From the NCBI GenBank assembly GCA_945983195.1, contig CAMFSS010000002.1:1-32442 (forward strand): a stretch of DNA of 32,442 nt. The letters are read 5' to 3'. Position 1 is the stretch's first letter. Each line of letters starts with the position of its first letter. This DNA comes from an uncultured Prevotellaceae bacterium. Its GTDB lineage: Bacteria > Bacteroidota > Bacteroidia > Bacteroidales > Muribaculaceae. The notes beneath the pieces were generated by a model. It was not told where the DNA came from and made no database searches. It worked only from the letters and a program-made list of their open reading frames with translations. Made by a program: the position numbers and the translations under genes. Below, one piece after another: positions 1-8,918 of the stretch.

Positions 1-563
1 TTTTGTGCAACGGCGTAGTTGAGGAATGTAGCCGAATAGCTCGAATGTGCACCTCCGCGATACTCCGTATGCTCGATTTTGTACACTATGTAGCTGTCGC
101 AGAAGCCCACTGTGTGGCAGCGCACAGCCTGCGTCAGCTCGCGCACGGCATCGGCTCCGGCATCGGGCGCAGAGTCGGCTTTCACCAGCTTGTAGTCGCC
201 ATAGCCTATTGGGTGGGCAAGATAGTCGCCTATTGCAGCGTCGATCTCGGCAGGCTTGGAGTCGAACACCGCTGAGAGCAGCGAGTCGTGCAGGCAGGTC
301 ATGTCGTTGTCGCCGAAACGCTCCGGCCATTGCACCGACACTGAGCGAGTTGTGTACACAGCCACGTCGCTGCCGAAGGTGGTGTCGCCCTGGCACAGAT
401 ATGTAGCGGTTGCGGTCTTGAATGTCTCGTTGATAACGAAGTTGCTGATTGCGCCCTGTTGTGAGCCGTCGGCTTTAGCTTCCGTCGTGGAAGCATTGCC
501 ACACGATGTGGCTGCGGCGAGGAGGGCAATGATCGACAAAATATAGTTTGTAGATTTGTTCAT
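1..563 (-). CDS. Secreted lipoprotein, DUF3298/RsiV-like (5' part; continues beyond the left window edge)
   Basis: Reverse-strand open frame from ATG at 563: MNKSTNYILSIIALLAAATSCGNASTTEAKADGSQQGAISNFVINETFKTATATYLCQGDTTF... with lipobox-like ATSC and ...YRGGAHSSYSATFLNYAVAQ resembling the GGAH motif of DUF3298. No stop before position 1, so it is not in the ORF track. Confidence 0.75.
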   Translation of the reverse strand, partial: MNKSTNYILSIIALLAAATSCGNASTTEAKADGSQQGAISNFVINETFKTATATYLCQGDTTFGSDVAVYTTRSVSVQWPERFGDNDMTCLHDSLLSAVFDSKPAEIDAAIGDYLAHPIGYGDYKLVKADSAPDAGADAVRELTQAVRCHTVGFCDSYIVYKIEHTEYRGGAHSSYSATFLNYAVAQ

Positions 564-727
564 AGCGTGATGCTTAGTGTTTTGTGGTACAAAATTATAT
601 ATAATTTACAAGACAACCGCGAAAAAGTTCGATAGATTGCCTCTTTTGTAACACCATTGTAACATACATAAATCGTTAAAAATGCTATTTACTTTACATA
701 TCGGCTATTAAATCAATATTATTTTCG

Positions 728-735
728 TACCTTTG
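728..735 (+). promoter_or_regulatory. Bacteroidetes-type -7 box (TACCTTTG) upstream of the 776 CDS
   Basis: TACCTTTG matches TAnnTTTG, 41 nt before the ATG; no clear -33 TTTG seen. Confidence 0.5.
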
Positions 736-775
736 CAAGCAAATTTATCACATTTTACAACATCTATATTGCATT

Positions 776-3700
776 ATGAACAAATCTCGAATTCTACTCT
801 CATTCATTGCCATAGTGGCGTTGGCTTTCTCGGCTCCGGCAGCCAAGACGCTCTCTGCTGCAAAAGTGGCAAAATTGAAGGGTGAGGTGGCTCATCCGTT
901 CAGCTCCATTCGCCAAAGCACATCGTTTGGAGCTAAAGGCTTGGGCAAGGCTTCGCTCGCAGCACCTCTTGCTGCAAGCACCGACCCTGTCGTTACCATC
1001 AACGATGCAGGTGGCTGGGGCACTCTCGAAGGTCCCGACGGAACTACATGGTTCTATTCTCAGACCTACACCACCAATCCCACCAACAAGTGGTACTACG
1101 GCGGCACCGTAATCACAATCTACGACGACCTGAACCAGAAGGTGTGGGATTTTGAAATAACAATTCCCGATGACCAGTTGGTGAACCAGATTGCGCCTTT
1201 CGGCAAAATCACACGCTCTTTCTTTGAGCGCAACACTTCATCTTATGAGGTGATGGTCTATGTGCACCGCATTCTCTCGCCGGGTGTTGCCACAAGCGAC
1301 ATCGACGTATATAGCAGCGACGGCAGCAAGGTTATCAGCTACCCCGACGCTCAGAGTGCCAAGATGATAAGCGAGGGAGCAAGTGCCTACTCAAAGCAGG
1401 AGCGTCTTGCCCTTGCCTACTACGAGACTGTTACCGAAGGTGAGAATGTGCAGGAGAACATGCGCTTCGACATTCTACGCAAGGGCACATATTCCGAAGG
1501 TCCCAACCCGGTAGTCGACCACAGCTTCACTATCGACTACAACACTATCCACTACTCCGACGTTACTTCCTTCGATGCACTCTTCATCGACGGCAAGTTC
1601 TACTATATCCTCTCCCACTATGAGAAGCCCTACGTGGAAAGCTACGACTGGATGACCGGCGACATGGTCTACAGCGAGGACAACAACTACATCGTGGAAG
1701 TGTACGACCAGACCTACAAAAAGATAGGCGGCATCACTGCACCGGTTGAGATGGGCAGCGCAATGCCCACCATGTATGCTTTCAACGTGTTCTCCGACAA
1801 CGACATCAGCTTCGGATACTATTCGGGCGACGGTAAGCTCAACCTCGTGCTCACAAGCTACGACTATGTGGTTTCGTCTGACTCCTACACCTACTTCATC
1901 GACGTTTACGACGGTGATGGAAATATCATCAAGCCCGTCACTTCAAAGGTCGACGACTGGATTTCACTGGGTGCTATCCCCGGACAGGAGGACCAAATGG
2001 CATTCCTCAAGACCACCGAGGAGGGCAACCAATACTTTGAAATGCTCGATGTGCCTTCGTGCACCGTGGCTGCAACTATTCCGGCACAGCTCAACGGCAA
2101 GCGCATTTCCAACAACTTCGACCGTGTGGCGAGCAACGGCTCCTACAAGTATGCAATCTCAATCGGCGAGGCTGAAGGCGATGCCGAGGGCAACGTTATC
2201 GCACTCATCGGCTGGTACAACAAAGACCTCTCTTTCGACCGCTACACACGTTTCAACCTCGGTCCCAACGGCGAGCTGTTCACCCCGATTCTGCTCACCG
2301 AGTATCTCAACCCCTACATCTTCGACACCGATGACGACCTGGAGTATATCTACATCGCTAAAATCAAGCGCACCGACGGCTCCGGAAAGGTCGACAACGT
2401 GCTCTGCATCGCCAATGAAGACGGCTCGCTGATTCGCGAGTTCAAGGGCAATACCGAAATCGGCGACTACGCCAACGGCTCGCTCCTCAACCTCAACACC
2501 TCTCACCCGTCGATATTCATTGCCTACCAGAACACATCGGCAAGCACCTTCAAGCTCGACTTCTTCAATCTGCCTTTCACCATGTTTGCAGGCGGTGAGG
2601 GTACCAAGGAGAATCCCTACCTTGTGTCGGGAATCGGCGACCTCATGCAGGTGCAAAACAACCAAAAGGCTTACTTCAAGCAGATTGCCGACATCGACCT
2701 CTCAAGCGTAAGCACCTGGACGCCGGTTGACCTCCAAGGCGGTTACGATGGTGGCAGTCACAGCATCTTCAATGCCAACATCGCAAGCGAGAAGGGCGGT
2801 CTTGGAATATTCGGCACTGTAACCGGTGTCGACGGCACCAACCCTGCCTACATCAAGAATCTCACAGTCGTTAATCCCACTGTGACAGGCGGCGACGACA
2901 ACGATGCCATAGCAGGACTTGCAGGAAACGTCGTTGCTACCGTAGTCGACAATGCACACGTCATCAATCCTTCGTTTGAGTGGGATGCAACCTACGCTTC
3001 CACAATCGGAGGTCTTGTAGGCTCGGCTACATTCCAGTCGACCATCAGCAACTGCTCAGTTGAGGGAATGAACTCAGTTTCCGACAAGGCTTACCAGACC
3101 GGCGGCATACTCGGCTCGCTCGGCAACAGCACTCATGTGAGCAACTGCGTGGCAAGCATCAAGGCTACCGGACGCAACACCATTGGCGGTATCGCAGGTG
3201 CTGCCGGCGGAGTCAGTGCCGACGGCTCTATCACCAACTGCCACGCCGACGTCGACCTCACTGCCGAAAACACACTTGGCGGTATCGCAGGCTCTTCGTC
3301 GCGTATCAGAATTGCCAACTGCTACGCCACAGGCACACTCACTGCCACTCGTCCTGAGTATGGCGACTATAGCGAGCCTTTCTACAGCGTAGGAGGTATC
3401 ATTGGCAACCTTGCAACCGACTGGAACGGCTCCAGCAATATCGTGCTTGAGAACTGCGTCGCTGCGCTATCTTCAATCAGCGTCGACGACCCCAACAACA
3501 CTGACGGAAAGTATCTCGCTCTCGACCGCGTGGTAGGCTCAACCGTTGATGTGCTCGGAATGTCTGGCTACAGCGAGAAGGGCATAAAGAACTGCTACGC
3601 CAACAGTGCAATGACAATCAACGGCGTTGCCACTTCGGCTACCGACGACACCAAGGCTGCCGGTGCCGACAAGGCTCTTGCCGATATGGACAAGGCGTTC

Positions 3701-4291
3701 TTCGAAAGCCTCGGTTTCGCTTACGGCGACAATGCCGACGCTCCCTGGACTGCCGACGGCAAGCTGCCAATTCTCTTCTTCGAGAGCGCCCCAAAGGCCG
3801 CTGCCTTCGAAGCCGACAAGATTACTGTTGACGATGTGGAACTGACGTTCACCAACACGCTCCAAATCTTCGGCGGCACATTCTTCGATGTTGAAGCTTC
3901 GTCGAGCGATGAGTCGGTTGCCACAATTGGCGGCATTCTTGAGGATTTCGAGAACTTCACCGCTACCGTTTCGGTCATCTCGAAAGGCGTGGGCTCTGCC
4001 ACTATCACTGCCGTTGTCGACGGCTCAATCACAGTTTCATTCATCGTTGAAGTGACTGGCAACTCAGCAGTTGACGATGCAATTTCTGCAAAGGCTGCAA
4101 TCATGGTGAAGGACAATGTGGTAATTGCTCCCGAAGCTGATAAGATCGAAGTCTACAACATCAGCGGAGCTCGCGTAGCACAGGCTCAGCAAAGCTCGCT
4201 CAGCGTGGCCGAACTCAGCAATGGCATCTATGTGGCTGTTGCCACCGATGCTGCCGGACACCGCAGCACCGTGAAGTTTGTGAAGAAATAA
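776..4291 (+). CDS. Large secreted protein with GLUG-type repeats, Ig-like (BIG2-like) domain and T9SS type A C-terminal sorting domain
   Basis: Signal peptide MNKSRILLSFIAIVALAFSAPA; repeated GGIxGxx...ISNCxxxG units (GGLVGSATFQSTISNCSVEG, GGIAGAAGGVSADGSITNCHADV, GGIAGSSSRIRIANCYATG); C-terminus IEVYNISGARVAQAQQSSLSVAELSNGIYVAVATDAAGHRSTVKFVKK. Confidence 0.85.
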   Translation: MNKSRILLSFIAIVALAFSAPAAKTLSAAKVAKLKGEVAHPFSSIRQSTSFGAKGLGKASLAAPLAASTDPVVTINDAGGWGTLEGPDGTTWFYSQTYTTNPTNKWYYGGTVITIYDDLNQKVWDFEITIPDDQLVNQIAPFGKITRSFFERNTSSYEVMVYVHRILSPGVATSDIDVYSSDGSKVISYPDAQSAKMISEGASAYSKQERLALAYYETVTEGENVQENMRFDILRKGTYSEGPNPVVDHSFTIDYNTIHYSDVTSFDALFIDGKFYYILSHYEKPYVESYDWMTGDMVYSEDNNYIVEVYDQTYKKIGGITAPVEMGSAMPTMYAFNVFSDNDISFGYYSGDGKLNLVLTSYDYVVSSDSYTYFIDVYDGDGNIIKPVTSKVDDWISLGAIPGQEDQMAFLKTTEEGNQYFEMLDVPSCTVAATIPAQLNGKRISNNFDRVASNGSYKYAISIGEAEGDAEGNVIALIGWYNKDLSFDRYTRFNLGPNGELFTPILLTEYLNPYIFDTDDDLEYIYIAKIKRTDGSGKVDNVLCIANEDGSLIREFKGNTEIGDYANGSLLNLNTSHPSIFIAYQNTSASTFKLDFFNLPFTMFAGGEGTKENPYLVSGIGDLMQVQNNQKAYFKQIADIDLSSVSTWTPVDLQGGYDGGSHSIFNANIASEKGGLGIFGTVTGVDGTNPAYIKNLTVVNPTVTGGDDNDAIAGLAGNVVATVVDNAHVINPSFEWDATYASTIGGLVGSATFQSTISNCSVEGMNSVSDKAYQTGGILGSLGNSTHVSNCVASIKATGRNTIGGIAGAAGGVSADGSITNCHADVDLTAENTLGGIAGSSSRIRIANCYATGTLTATRPEYGDYSEPFYSVGGIIGNLATDWNGSSNIVLENCVAALSSISVDDPNNTDGKYLALDRVVGSTVDVLGMSGYSEKGIKNCYANSAMTINGVATSATDDTKAAGADKALADMDKAFFESLGFAYGDNADAPWTADGKLPILFFESAPKAAAFEADKITVDDVELTFTNTLQIFGGTFFDVEASSSDESVATIGGILEDFENFTATVSVISKGVGSATITAVVDGSITVSFIVEVTGNSAVDDAISAKAAIMVKDNVVIAPEADKIEVYNISGARVAQAQQSSLSVAELSNGIYVAVATDAAGHRSTVKFVKK

Positions 4292-4332
4292 TGTGACTGC
4301 CGGCGGCACAACGCCTACATTCACCCCCAATA

Positions 4333-4372
4333 GAAGAGGACTGCTCCATCAAGGCGCAGTCCTCTTCTTTTT
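4333..4372 (+). terminator. Rho-independent terminator
   Basis: Perfect 11-bp stem GAAGAGGACTG/CAGTCCTCTTC (4333-4343 / 4357-4367) followed by TTTTT. Confidence 0.85.
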
Positions 4373-4454
4373 GGGATAATTATGTGCATAATCTGTCGCA
4401 AATTGCCCATTTTGTAATAAATATGTGGAAAAAAGGGTGAATTAGGCTCAAATA

Positions 4455-4486
4455 TTTGCTTTTGCGCGTGATTTGCACTACTTTTG
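4455..4486 (+). promoter_or_regulatory. Bacteroidetes housekeeping promoter for korAB
   Basis: TTTG (4455-4458), 20-nt spacer, TACTTTTG (4479-4486), matching TTTG-N19-21-TAnnTTTG. Confidence 0.65.
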
Positions 4487-4583
4487 CCACGACTTTAGAA
4501 AACGTTCTTTAGCCGACTGCGATTATCAAGCAAAATTTATCTATTTAATCTCAACATAAAACAATTAGAATCCTTAAAAAGAC

Positions 4584-6431
4584 ATGTTGGAAAAGACTAA
4601 TGTTAAAGTTCTCGACCGCGTAGTTGTGCGTTTCTCGGGTGACTCGGGCGACGGTATGCAGCTTGCCGGGAACATTTTCTCGAATGTGTCGGCAGGAGTG
4701 GGTAACCAAATCTCCACTTTCCCCGACTATCCCGCCGAGGTACGCGCTCCGCAGGGAACGCTCAGTGGCGTTTCGGGTTTCCAAGTGCACATCGGCAAGG
4801 GTGTATACACTCCAGGCGACAAGGCCGACGTGCTCGTATCAATGAACCCGGCTGCCCTCAAGCAGAATGTGAAATTCCTCAAGGAGGGCGGTGTGGCTAT
4901 TGTCGACATCGACTCATTCAAGAAAGCCGACCTCGACAAGGCTCTCTACACCACCGATGAGCCTTACAAGGAAATCGGGCTGAAAGGCGAAGTTGTGGAA
5001 GTGCCTATGACTTCTATGGTGAAAGCCGCACTCGCCGACAGCGGACTCGACCTCAAGAGTGTGATGAAGTGCAAGAATATGTTTGCGCTTGGTCTTGTCT
5101 GCTGGCTATTCGACCGTCCTCTCGAAAGTGCATTGCACTATCTTCACAATAAATTTGCCAAGAAGCCTGCAATCTATGAGGCTAATGCCAAGGTGATGCA
5201 GGCAGGCTACGACTACGGTCACAACATTCACGCATCGGTGTCGACCTACCGCATCGAGAGCGACGCCATTCGCCCCGGTACCTACACCGACGTGAACGGA
5301 AACACTGCCACTGCATGGGGACTTATCCTTGCCTCCGAAAAGAGCGGGCTGCCGCTGTTCCTCGGAAGCTACCCAATTACTCCTGCCACCGACATTCTCC
5401 ATGAGCTTGCCAAGCGAAAGGATCTTGGCGTGAAGGCGTGCCAGATGGAGGACGAAATTGCCGGCGTATGCTCGGCTATCGGTGCCTCTTTCGCCGGTAA
5501 CCTTGCCGTGACAAGCACTTCAGGCCCCGGACTGGCTCTGAAGAGCGAAGGCATAGGCCTCGCAGTGATGGCTGAGCTGCCGCTTGTGATTATCGACGTG
5601 CAGCGTGGCGGTCCATCAACCGGACTCCCCACAAAGACTGAGCAGACCGACCTTCGCCAGGCTCTCTACGGACGCAACGGCGAGTCGCCGCTCGCTGTGG
5701 TGGCTGCCGCTTCGCCAACCGACTGCTTCAACATGGCTTTTGAGGCTGCTCGCATCGCAGTGGAACACCTGACTCCAGTGGTGCCGCTCACCGACGGATT
5801 CCTCGCCCACGGCTCTTCGGCTTGGCGCATTCCCGACGAGGACGAGTATCCTGCCATCAAGCCCAACTTCGTGAAGCCCGAAATGCTTGAAAGCGGCTGG
5901 AAGCCATATATGCGCAATGAGGAGACTGAGGTGCGCTACTGGGCTATCCCGGGCACGCCCGGATTCCAGCACCGTCTTGGCGGTCTGGAGAAGGACTACA
6001 ACACCAGCGCAATCTCCACCGACCCTGCCAACCACGAGAAGATGGTGCAAGCCCGACAGAAGAAAATCGACCTCATCGCACGCAACATTCCCGAAGTGGA
6101 GGTACAGGGCAACCCCGATGCCGACACACTGCTTATTGGCTGGGGTGGAACTTACGGACATCTCTACACTGCCGTCGAGGAGCTTAACCGCGCCGGAAAG
6201 CCGGTGGCTTTCGCCCACTTCCGCTACATCTGCCCGCTTCCTGCCAACACCGCCGACGTTATCAGTCGCTACAAGCGCGTGATTGTGGCTGAGCTTAACA
6301 ACGGACAGTTTGCCGACTATCTGCAAGCCAAGAACCCGATGACCGACATCAAGCGCATCAACAAGGTGCAGGGTCAGCCTTTCTTGGTGCAGGAAATTAT
6401 TGATGGTGTAACTAAAATTATGGAGGCTTGA
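4584..6431 (+). CDS. korA: 2-oxoacid:ferredoxin oxidoreductase, fused gamma-alpha subunit (KorA type)
   Basis: 615 aa; N-terminal gamma domain VVRFSGDSGDGMQLAGNIFS...FPDYPAEVRAPQGTLSGVSGFQVHIG, then alpha domain GSYPITPATDILHELAKRKDLGVKACQMEDEIAGVCSAIGASFAG...TSTSGPGLALKSEGIGLAVMAELPLVIIDVQRGGPSTGLPTKTEQTDL. Confidence 0.92.
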   Translation: MLEKTNVKVLDRVVVRFSGDSGDGMQLAGNIFSNVSAGVGNQISTFPDYPAEVRAPQGTLSGVSGFQVHIGKGVYTPGDKADVLVSMNPAALKQNVKFLKEGGVAIVDIDSFKKADLDKALYTTDEPYKEIGLKGEVVEVPMTSMVKAALADSGLDLKSVMKCKNMFALGLVCWLFDRPLESALHYLHNKFAKKPAIYEANAKVMQAGYDYGHNIHASVSTYRIESDAIRPGTYTDVNGNTATAWGLILASEKSGLPLFLGSYPITPATDILHELAKRKDLGVKACQMEDEIAGVCSAIGASFAGNLAVTSTSGPGLALKSEGIGLAVMAELPLVIIDVQRGGPSTGLPTKTEQTDLRQALYGRNGESPLAVVAAASPTDCFNMAFEAARIAVEHLTPVVPLTDGFLAHGSSAWRIPDEDEYPAIKPNFVKPEMLESGWKPYMRNEETEVRYWAIPGTPGFQHRLGGLEKDYNTSAISTDPANHEKMVQARQKKIDLIARNIPEVEVQGNPDADTLLIGWGGTYGHLYTAVEELNRAGKPVAFAHFRYICPLPANTADVISRYKRVIVAELNNGQFADYLQAKNPMTDIKRINKVQGQPFLVQEIIDGVTKIMEA

Positions 6432-6434
6432 TTT

Positions 6435-7448
6435 ATGGAAGATATGAAATATACTGCTGCCGACTATAAGAGCGACCAATATGTGCGCTGGTGCCCGGGC
6501 TGTGGCGACCACGCTGTGCTCAATGTGCTTCACAAGGCTATGGCCGAACTCGGCATTGCTCCGCACATGACGGCTGTGATTTCGGGTATCGGTTGCAGCT
6601 CGCGACTCCCCTACTACATGAACACCTACGGATTCCACACAATTCACGGACGTGGCGGTGCCGTGGCTACCGGTTTCAAGGTTGCCAACCCCGAAATGAC
6701 CGTGTGGCAAGTGTGTGGCGACGGCGACGGTCTCGCCATTGGCGGAAACCACTTCATTCACGAAGTGCGCCGCAACGTCGACCTCAACCTGCTCATGCTC
6801 AACAACAAAATCTACGGTCTTACTAAGGGTCAGTATTCGCCTACCAGCGACCGCGGTTTCGTGAGCAAGTCGTCGCCTTACGGAACAACCGAGGATCCGT
6901 TTATCCCTGCCGAGCTGGCTTTTGGCGCACGCGGCACTTTCTTTGCACGCAGCATCGACGTGGAGCTTAAAATATCGCAGGAGGTGATGGTGGCTGCCGC
7001 CAAGCACAAAGGCTGCTCTGTGGTGGAAATTCTGCAAAACTGCATGATTTTCAACAACGGCATACACAACTACATCACCGACCGTGCCACTCGCGCCGAC
7101 CGCACAATTCACCTTGTGCACGGCGAGAAGATGCTTTTCGGTGCCAACATGGACAAGGGTCTTGTGCAGGACGGCTTCGGGCTGAAGGCTGTCACTCTCG
7201 GTGAAGACGGCTACACCATCGACGATGTGCTCGTGCACGACGCTCACTGCCAATCGAATTTCCTGCACCAGCAGCTCGCCATGATGGACGGTCACGACCT
7301 GCCGCTCGCTGTGGGTGTGATCCGCGACGTAGAGGCTCTCACCTACGACCAGGAAGTGAAGAACCAGGTGGAGGAAGTCCGTGCCAAGAAAGGGCTCAAG
7401 TCGCTTCGCGACCTCGTACTCTCAGGCGAAACCTGGGAAGTGAAATAG
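6435..7448 (+). CDS. korB: 2-oxoacid:ferredoxin oxidoreductase, beta (TPP-binding) subunit
   Basis: RWCPGCGDHAVLNVLHKAMAELG...ISGIGCSSRLPYYMNTYGFHTIHGRGGAVATGFKVANPEMTVWQVCGDGDGLAIGGNHFIH, the TPP-binding motif; 3 nt after korA. Confidence 0.93.
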   Translation: MEDMKYTAADYKSDQYVRWCPGCGDHAVLNVLHKAMAELGIAPHMTAVISGIGCSSRLPYYMNTYGFHTIHGRGGAVATGFKVANPEMTVWQVCGDGDGLAIGGNHFIHEVRRNVDLNLLMLNNKIYGLTKGQYSPTSDRGFVSKSSPYGTTEDPFIPAELAFGARGTFFARSIDVELKISQEVMVAAAKHKGCSVVEILQNCMIFNNGIHNYITDRATRADRTIHLVHGEKMLFGANMDKGLVQDGFGLKAVTLGEDGYTIDDVLVHDAHCQSNFLHQQLAMMDGHDLPLAVGVIRDVEALTYDQEVKNQVEEVRAKKGLKSLRDLVLSGETWEVK

Positions 7449-7478
7449 CCTGTCACACTATCATATAAATGGATTCTG

Positions 7479-7505
7479 AAGGGGCGCAAATTTGCGCCCC
7501 TTTTC
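7479..7505 (+). terminator. Rho-independent terminator after korB
   Basis: AAGGGGCGCAAATTTGCGCCCCTTTT, a perfect GC-rich palindrome followed by a short T run. Confidence 0.75.
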
Positions 7506-7603
7506 CTTTGCCGCGTGCCGACTCTATCTGCCTCATTTTTTTGAAAACAAGTGTTAAATGGTGGTTTATTCCGCGGTTTCATTGTTCCAAATTACGCATT
7601 AGG

Positions 7604-7634
7604 TTTGATTTTGAACAGCTATTTACTATTTTTG
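7604..7634 (+). promoter_or_regulatory. Bacteroidetes housekeeping promoter for the AraC-family gene
   Basis: TTTG (7604-7607), 19-nt spacer, TATTTTTG (7627-7634); ATG at 7661. Confidence 0.65.
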
Positions 7635-7660
7635 TAGTCAAAATACGAATTTTAAGCACT

Positions 7661-8503
7661 ATGACCTACGAAGAAGCACTTAACGAAAAGGGATACGCAA
7701 TTTGCGATTCCGACATAAGCGACCTCGCAAAAGAAACATTCACCGCCATCAGCAGCAGCACTTTTCTCTACTGCACTTGCGGTTCGGCTTCACTCGAAGT
7801 CAACATGATTGAATTCACGCTGCACCCTAATAGCTACATATCAATCCCCGACGACTCACTTGTGAAGGTCACTTCACGAAGCGATGATTTCAGCACTATT
7901 CGCCTTTCCTACTCAAAGGAAGCCGGACTCACCGCATCTATCGGCATGAACATGGACACCATGCAGAACATCTTCCTGCATCCCTATAACCACCTCACCA
8001 ACCAAACCGAAATCGCTCTCTTCACGAATATGCTCAACACTCTGCGTGAGTACAGCCGCATGCCTAATTTCGGGCATCACAGCGACTATGCAAACGGGCT
8101 TATTCGCTGCCTTTTCCTCGCAATTGCCGACATTAGTGCCACCAAACGCAATGAGTCGACACAATCCACCGTGTTCACTTCGTCCGACTCCTACTTCCTC
8201 AATTTCATAAAGCTACTCAACAAGCACTGCTGCCAGCAGCACGACGTAGCTTTCTATGCCGACAAGTTAAGCATCACTCCGAAGTATCTCAACGAAATAG
8301 CACGAAAGACTGCCAACCACACCGCAAAAGACATTATCTCGAAGTTCATTGTCGCACGAGTCAAGCGCGAACTGCTCATTTCGGGCAACTCGGTGCAGCG
8401 CATCGCCTACGACTTCAATTTCTGCGACCAGTCGAGCCTCGGAAAGTTCTTCAAGAAAGCCACAGGAATGTCACCGGTTGCTTTCCGCCATTCCCACAAA
8501 TAA
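7661..8503 (+). CDS. AraC-family transcriptional regulator (start corrected from the ORF-track 7469)
   Basis: C-terminal AraC HTH: FYADKLSITPKYLNEIARKTANHTAKDIISKFIVARVKRELLISGNSVQRIAYDFNFCDQSSLGKFFKKATGMSPVAFR. The 7469 start would lie upstream of the korB terminator; the promoter supports ATG 7661 (MTYEEALNEKGYAICDSD...). Confidence 0.88.
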   Translation: MTYEEALNEKGYAICDSDISDLAKETFTAISSSTFLYCTCGSASLEVNMIEFTLHPNSYISIPDDSLVKVTSRSDDFSTIRLSYSKEAGLTASIGMNMDTMQNIFLHPYNHLTNQTEIALFTNMLNTLREYSRMPNFGHHSDYANGLIRCLFLAIADISATKRNESTQSTVFTSSDSYFLNFIKLLNKHCCQQHDVAFYADKLSITPKYLNEIARKTANHTAKDIISKFIVARVKRELLISGNSVQRIAYDFNFCDQSSLGKFFKKATGMSPVAFRHSHK

Positions 8504-8560
8504 AGACCGTCGATAACCCACCCGTAAACCTCGTAAAAAAGCCTGACACCAACCACTACT

Positions 8561-8830
8561 ATGGATTTAGCAACTATCATCGGATATGCAGCAACTGTGA
8601 CGCTGCTCCTCGGCTATCTGCCGCAGACTATTCGCACCATTCGAACCCGCTCAACCGACGACATCGCCATGGGCACTTTCTCAATGATGGGACTCGGAGC
8701 ACTGCTCTTTGCAATTCAAGGGGCTATGACAGGCAATATTCCGCTGCTTGTGGCAAATGTCTGCTCCACCACCATGAGCGCAATCATCTTCGGAATCAAA
8801 GTCTACAACGACTACTTCCGCCGCAAATAG
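8561..8830 (+). CDS. SemiSWEET-type (MtN3/PQ-loop) sugar transporter
   Basis: 89 aa, three hydrophobic segments with GYLPQTIRTIRTRSTDDIAMGTFSMMGLGALLFAIQGAMTGNIPLLVANVCS, typical of single-repeat PQ-loop proteins. Confidence 0.85.
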   Translation: MDLATIIGYAATVTLLLGYLPQTIRTIRTRSTDDIAMGTFSMMGLGALLFAIQGAMTGNIPLLVANVCSTTMSAIIFGIKVYNDYFRRK

Positions 8831-8853
8831 CAATTACCAAAAGCTCTAAATGC

Positions 8854-8896
8854 AACGAATGGTGCGCACCATAGTGGAAGCGCACCATTCGTTTTT
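8854..8896 (+). terminator. Rho-independent terminator after the SemiSWEET gene
   Basis: 14-bp stem AACGAATGGTGCGC/GCGCACCATTCGTT (8854-8867 / 8880-8893) followed by T run. Confidence 0.8.
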
Positions 8897-8918
8897 CTGT
8901 CGGCATGCCACAATGCCG

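Noticed and set aside
1746-2432. 228-aa and similar alternate-frame ORFs inside the 776 CDS
   Set aside because: S/T-rich alternate frame of a GC-skewed coding sequence; no start context or domain.
3000-3420. Repeat-like GGIxG...NC units as a DNA repeat array
   Set aside because: Explained as degenerate protein GLUG-type repeats, not nucleotide-level tandem repeats.
5616-7295. 559-aa minus-strand ORF antisense to korAB
   Set aside because: Fully overlaps strongly supported korA/korB; low-complexity H/V-rich translation without recognisable domain; composition-driven antisense frame.
7469-7660. N-terminal 64-aa extension of the AraC ORF
   Set aside because: Overlaps the korB terminator and precedes a good promoter; ATG 7661 is better supported.
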